NCBI GenBank assembly: GCA_043772905.1
Contig: JAYVFS010000075.1
Location: 1-15,718 of the forward strand
Direction: 5' to 3'
Source: JAAFJT01 sp043772905
Lineage (GTDB): Bacteria; Bacteroidota; Bacteroidia; Chitinophagales; Saprospiraceae
Length of the DNA: 15,718 nt
In this document: positions 12,770 to 15,718 of the stretch, one piece after another
Layout of the letters: the number at the start of each line of letters is the position of its first letter
Numbering within the stretch: the first letter of the stretch is position 1
Program-made: the position numbers and the translations under genes
Notes under the pieces: generated by a model
The model's input: the letters and a program-made list of their open reading frames with translations, nothing else
The model's database searches: none
Told to the model about the DNA's origin: nothing

Positions 12770-15718
12770 TTAGCGAAGGATTGTCATATTACCCTTCAGT
12801 ATTTTCCCATCATTGACGTTCAAGCGGAGGACGTAATAGTACGTGCCTTCGGGCAAATCGCTGCCGTTTTGGTTCGTTCCTTGCCAATCGTTGTGGTAAG
12901 GTTTGGCTTTGTACAAAATATCGCCCCAACGGTTGAAAATGATGAGTTCATTGTTGGGATATTGATCGATACCATCAATGCGCAAAGCATCATTTTTGCC
13001 ATCGCCATTGGGTGTAATGGCGTTTGGAATATCTACGATTTGAACCGTAACAGTGTCTTTTGGCTTAGGGTTTATCAAAATACGCACCTCACCTGTATCA
13101 CATAAACGCGTACATATATCGCTACATATTGCAAATTTAAACTTAACAATGCCCACAAAAGACGTATCGGGGCGATAGGTAAAGCTACCATTATTAAACA
13201 AATCAAAAGTACCTGCCACTGGATTTGTCAACTGTGTAATGGTATAAGTGCCTGTTGGTGCATTTTCATTGACCGTACCTGAAACGGCTTTTCCGACAGT
13301 CGTAACGAGGGACAAAGTGTTTGCTTTGGGCAATAAAGGCAGAAAAATCTGAACCGTATCACGCACCGTATAGTTGGGGCAAGTCGTGTCGGCAACCGAC
13401 CAAATAAATACATTTCGCCCATTTTGTAAGTTCTCTGCTACCGATTTAGGGTCAAATGGTGTTAAAATCCGCACATTTCCAGTAGGACTTGACCAACGAC
13501 CGATGTATTGCAAATTTTCAGCCGCATCTAAACCCACATTTGTTTGACATACACTGCGGTCAATACCTGCATTTGAAATAGGTAAAGGTCGCAGGTTGAC
13601 GCGTGCAGAATCGGTCAATTCGGCGACACAGCCGTTTTTATCTTTAACTTCTAATAAGGCATAAGTCGTTGAATACGAAGGATTTATAGACAATGTTTGA
13701 CCACTCAATACATTCGTGAGGAAACGGTTACCCGTGTCATCTCGAAGCGTAATATTGTATGAACCGACTGGGTTGATATTAAATTTTAAAACGGCATTAT
13801 CAAAACGACAAATCGTTGTATCGCCTGTCAAACCTGCTATCAATCTATTTTTAAAAATGATGGGAATGCTGCGACTCGTTGAGGCACAAGGCTTTGTTAA
13901 ATCCACAGAACCATTTGCTAAAGAGTCACCAACAATGTAGGCGATATAATAAACGCGATTAAATTGTAGATTTGAGACATCAAAAATGCCTGTTTTGTTG
14001 CGTTTCAAAATATTCCCTCTCAAGTTTGTTGAACCATCATGTAGTACAAATTCAGCTCCATCGTTGCCGTCCAAACGGGCATCATTAAGTGGTATCGCAC
14101 GACCCGTTAAACCAAAACAAACAACAAGCGAATCAGGGCGCAAAGTCCCCGAAGCCGTATAACAAGGGCAATTTTTCATGCCACGCACTTCATTTGACAC
14201 GCAGCCAAAATTGTCTTTAACTGTAAAATTATAAGCCGTTCCGTTTGGAATAGGATTAGATGTAAAGCTATTGCCAGTCATTGTGCCATTGACCGACCCC
14301 ATCATTGTATAAGGGGCGGCTGAACCGGTAATATTAAGCTGCACACGATACTCTGTTGCTTCCAAATTACAATTTTCTGAAACAAGTGTGAGTCCAGGCA
14401 ATTCTTTGAAATCAATTCTTATAGAGTCCGCATGACTGCAACCAATCGCATTTGACGATTCAAATTTGAATATATAAACGCCTGATTTTGAAACAATAAC
14501 ATCCGTTTGCGTCACAAAAGAATTGAGGAAAGAAACAGTTGCCCCCACTGGTTTTTCTGCCACGCTCCATGTTTGAACGGAAGCAGTTGTCTGACCCCTC
14601 AGTAAAGTACGGGTGCCACAGACCGTTGTATCGTTTCCAGCATTGACAACTGGTTTTGGCACAATGGTAATGTTTACGCAAGTCCAAAAACCGGCACCAC
14701 ACGAGTTGACACCCCTTACACAAATTTGACCACCTCTTGATGTACCGAGATTGACTGTAATTTGAGTACTTGTTGAGTCACCTACTATACTCGCATCATT
14801 AGGTACTTGCCATTGATAACCAATGACTTCTGGTAGGTCAGCGATGCTAAAAGTTGCTATTGCACCTTCGCAAAGTGTCGTTGTACCGACAATATTTGCA
14901 GGCGAAGAAGGCGGTGTTTTGACTGTTACATATATACGACTCGGCTGTCCATCGGCACAACCGCCCAAAGGTACAACCCGCACATTACCACTTGATGAAC
15001 CAAACCTAATGACGACTCGACTGGTATTTAATCCACTTACAATCGATGCACCTGTCGGCACAACCCATAAATAACCGCCAGCATTAGGATCATTTTGAAC
15101 TTCAAAAACAGCCGTAGAATCTTTACAGACAATTGTGCTACCTGTCAAAGGCAGTGAATCGAGCGTATTTTTTACTTCAACTGCAAAACATGCTGATTTT
15201 TTAACATTGCAATCATTTTGAATTTCAATGCAAACATTGCCACCTGTTGAAGAACCCCAATCCACTAAAACTGTATTCGTTGTACTGCTTCCAACAATCG
15301 TTACCCCCACTGGCACTGTCCATTTATAAGCCGTAATTGCCGCATTGGTTGGAATCGAATAATTGGCGCGACTCATTGGGCAAACCGTTGCTGTACCAGA
15401 AATTACAGGACTACTCAGCACACCGTCTCTAATATTCGCTTTTAATGTCACTTTTCGAGTCAAATTACAAGCGTTTGTAAGCGTTAATCCAATCGTTGCA
15501 TTACCTAAAAAAGAACCCCAAACAACCAATATCGTGTTCGTTCCTTGACCCCTCAGTATCGTCGCCCCAGCTGGCACTTCCCAATTGAACTGCATAGTGC
15601 CCGCTAAATTGACACTATAAACAGTTGTATCAATAGAACAAACAGACGTATTTCCTTGAATTGGAAGCGAATCGGGTGGTGAATTGCTGATTTGAACATC
15701 AAAACACGTTTGTGTACC
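12770..15718 (-). CDS. Ig/PKD-repeat adhesin with type IX secretion C-terminal domain, N-terminus outside window
   Basis: The frame is open to the right edge, giving 982 visible residues and no start codon; the ATG at 15595 is internal. This is a large surface or secreted protein. Four tandem PKD-like repeats (about 22-96, 107-182, 191-266, 276-352) share the pattern Cys...Tyr-x-Trp-x-Val-Pro...Ile...Val-x-Trp-Gly-Ser...Cys. Further Ig/PKD-like segments follow, for example AGNDTTVCG near 360 and AGIDRSVCQ. A tandem-95-like domain (NPVAGTFDLFNNGSFTYRPD) comes next. The last 85 or so residues (NAITPNGDGKND ... FNRWGD ... LPEGTYYYVL) are the gliding-motility-associated domain used as a type B signal for type IX secretion. 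A role in adhesion or gliding is inferred from the architecture. Cysteine pairs suggest disulfides outside the cell. It carries two exact decamers and one degenerate copy. Confidence 0.92.
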   Translation of the reverse strand, partial: GTQTCFDVQISNSPPDSLPIQGNTSVCSIDTTVYSVNLAGTMQFNWEVPAGATILRGQGTNTILVVWGSFLGNATIGLTLTNACNLTRKVTLKANIRDGVLSSPVISGTATVCPMSRANYSIPTNAAITAYKWTVPVGVTIVGSSTTNTVLVDWGSSTGGNVCIEIQNDCNVKKSACFAVEVKNTLDSLPLTGSTIVCKDSTAVFEVQNDPNAGGYLWVVPTGASIVSGLNTSRVVIRFGSSSGNVRVVPLGGCADGQPSRIYVTVKTPPSSPANIVGTTTLCEGAIATFSIADLPEVIGYQWQVPNDASIVGDSTSTQITVNLGTSRGGQICVRGVNSCGAGFWTCVNITIVPKPVVNAGNDTTVCGTRTLLRGQTTASVQTWSVAEKPVGATVSFLNSFVTQTDVIVSKSGVYIFKFESSNAIGCSHADSIRIDFKELPGLTLVSENCNLEATEYRVQLNITGSAAPYTMMGSVNGTMTGNSFTSNPIPNGTAYNFTVKDNFGCVSNEVRGMKNCPCYTASGTLRPDSLVVCFGLTGRAIPLNDARLDGNDGAEFVLHDGSTNLRGNILKRNKTGIFDVSNLQFNRVYYIAYIVGDSLANGSVDLTKPCASTSRSIPIIFKNRLIAGLTGDTTICRFDNAVLKFNINPVGSYNITLRDDTGNRFLTNVLSGQTLSINPSYSTTYALLEVKDKNGCVAELTDSARVNLRPLPISNAGIDRSVCQTNVGLDAAENLQYIGRWSSPTGNVRILTPFDPKSVAENLQNGRNVFIWSVADTTCPNYTVRDTVQIFLPLLPKANTLSLVTTVGKAVSGTVNENAPTGTYTITQLTNPVAGTFDLFNNGSFTYRPDTSFVGIVKFKFAICSDICTRLCDTGEVRILINPKPKDTVTVQIVDIPNAITPNGDGKNDALRIDGIDQYPNNELIIFNRWGDILYKAKPYHNDWQGTNQNGSDLPEGTYYYVLRLNVNDGKILKGNMTILR
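12792..12801 (-). repeat. Decamer variant TACTGAAGGG
   Basis: One mismatch (G to A at the seventh base), sense within the adhesin C-terminal domain, read as Ile-Leu-Lys-Gly. It lies 55 bases from copy 12 in inverted orientation. Confidence 0.5.
14595..14604 (-). repeat. Dispersed decamer, copy 13
   Basis: Exact copy, sense within the adhesin, read as Leu-Leu-Arg-Gly-Gln near residues 372-376. Confidence 0.9.
15549..15558 (-). repeat. Dispersed decamer, copy 14
   Basis: Exact copy, sense within adhesin repeat 1, read as Ile-Leu-Arg-Gly-Gln where the sister repeats have Ile-Val-Gly or Ile-Val-Ser. Confidence 0.9.

Noticed and set aside
12727..12801. A mobile element bounded by the inverted decamers
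   Set aside because: The copies share no sequence beyond the decamer and its immediate flanks, there is no transposase, and spacing between copies is irregular.
330..15558. The decamer as a promoter or transcription-factor site
   Set aside because: Most copies are inside genes in both orientations, far from starts, so a promoter role does not fit the distribution.
12770..15595. Taking the ATG at 15595 as the adhesin start
   Set aside because: The 41 codons upstream to the window edge are open and continue repeat 1 (Cys and Tyr positions match the sister repeats), so the start lies outside.

Overview
The window looks like a chromosome segment of a Bacteroidota species. The evidence is an adhesin ending in the gliding-motility/type IX secretion C-terminal domain, two promoters of the Bacteroidota form TTTG-N20-TAnnTTTG, no clear Shine-Dalgarno sequences, and AT-rich intergenic DNA. 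The species cannot be named from the sequence alone.

Layout. The left 7 kb is transcribed almost entirely leftward: a YkuK-like nuclease homologue (7072-6596), a GT4 glycosyltransferase (6392-5157), an FkbM-type methyltransferase (5036-4314), a second glycosyltransferase (4208-2991), RibB fused to a degenerate GTP cyclohydrolase II domain (2953-1805), a small two-cysteine protein (1683-1399), and the start of glutamate synthase small subunit (749 to the left edge). Next come a rightward pair, a BioD-like P-loop protein and a YciI-like protein (7775-9255), a leftward alpha/beta hydrolase and an unknown protein (10574-9266), a rightward SPFH/band 7 membrane protein and MazG (10877-12698), and a leftward giant Ig/PKD-repeat adhesin that runs off the right edge. 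The two glycosyltransferases and the methyltransferase suggest polysaccharide or surface-glycan work. The other genes are mostly unrelated housekeeping functions.

The most striking signal is not a gene. The decamer TACTGAGGGG (consensus W-TACTGAGGGG-K) occurs 14 times exactly, on both strands, about once per 1.1 kb, with two further one-mismatch copies. Eleven exact copies lie inside coding regions, read in several frames (Thr-Glu-Gly, Leu-Arg-Gly, Pro-Ser-Val, Pro-Leu-Ser) but never in the sense frame that would contain TGA. Three lie between genes, and one of these fills the loop of a perfect 23-bp hairpin between mazG and the adhesin. It behaves as a genome-dispersed DNA-level signal, comparable in density to DNA uptake sequences or HIP1.

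A second layer is a family of short tandem repeats with a 7-bp period at five intergenic loci, three of them folded into long inverted repeats. Two gene-free stretches (about 976-1260 and 7314-7488, both leftward) each have a well-formed promoter and an intrinsic terminator and look like small RNA or leader transcription units.
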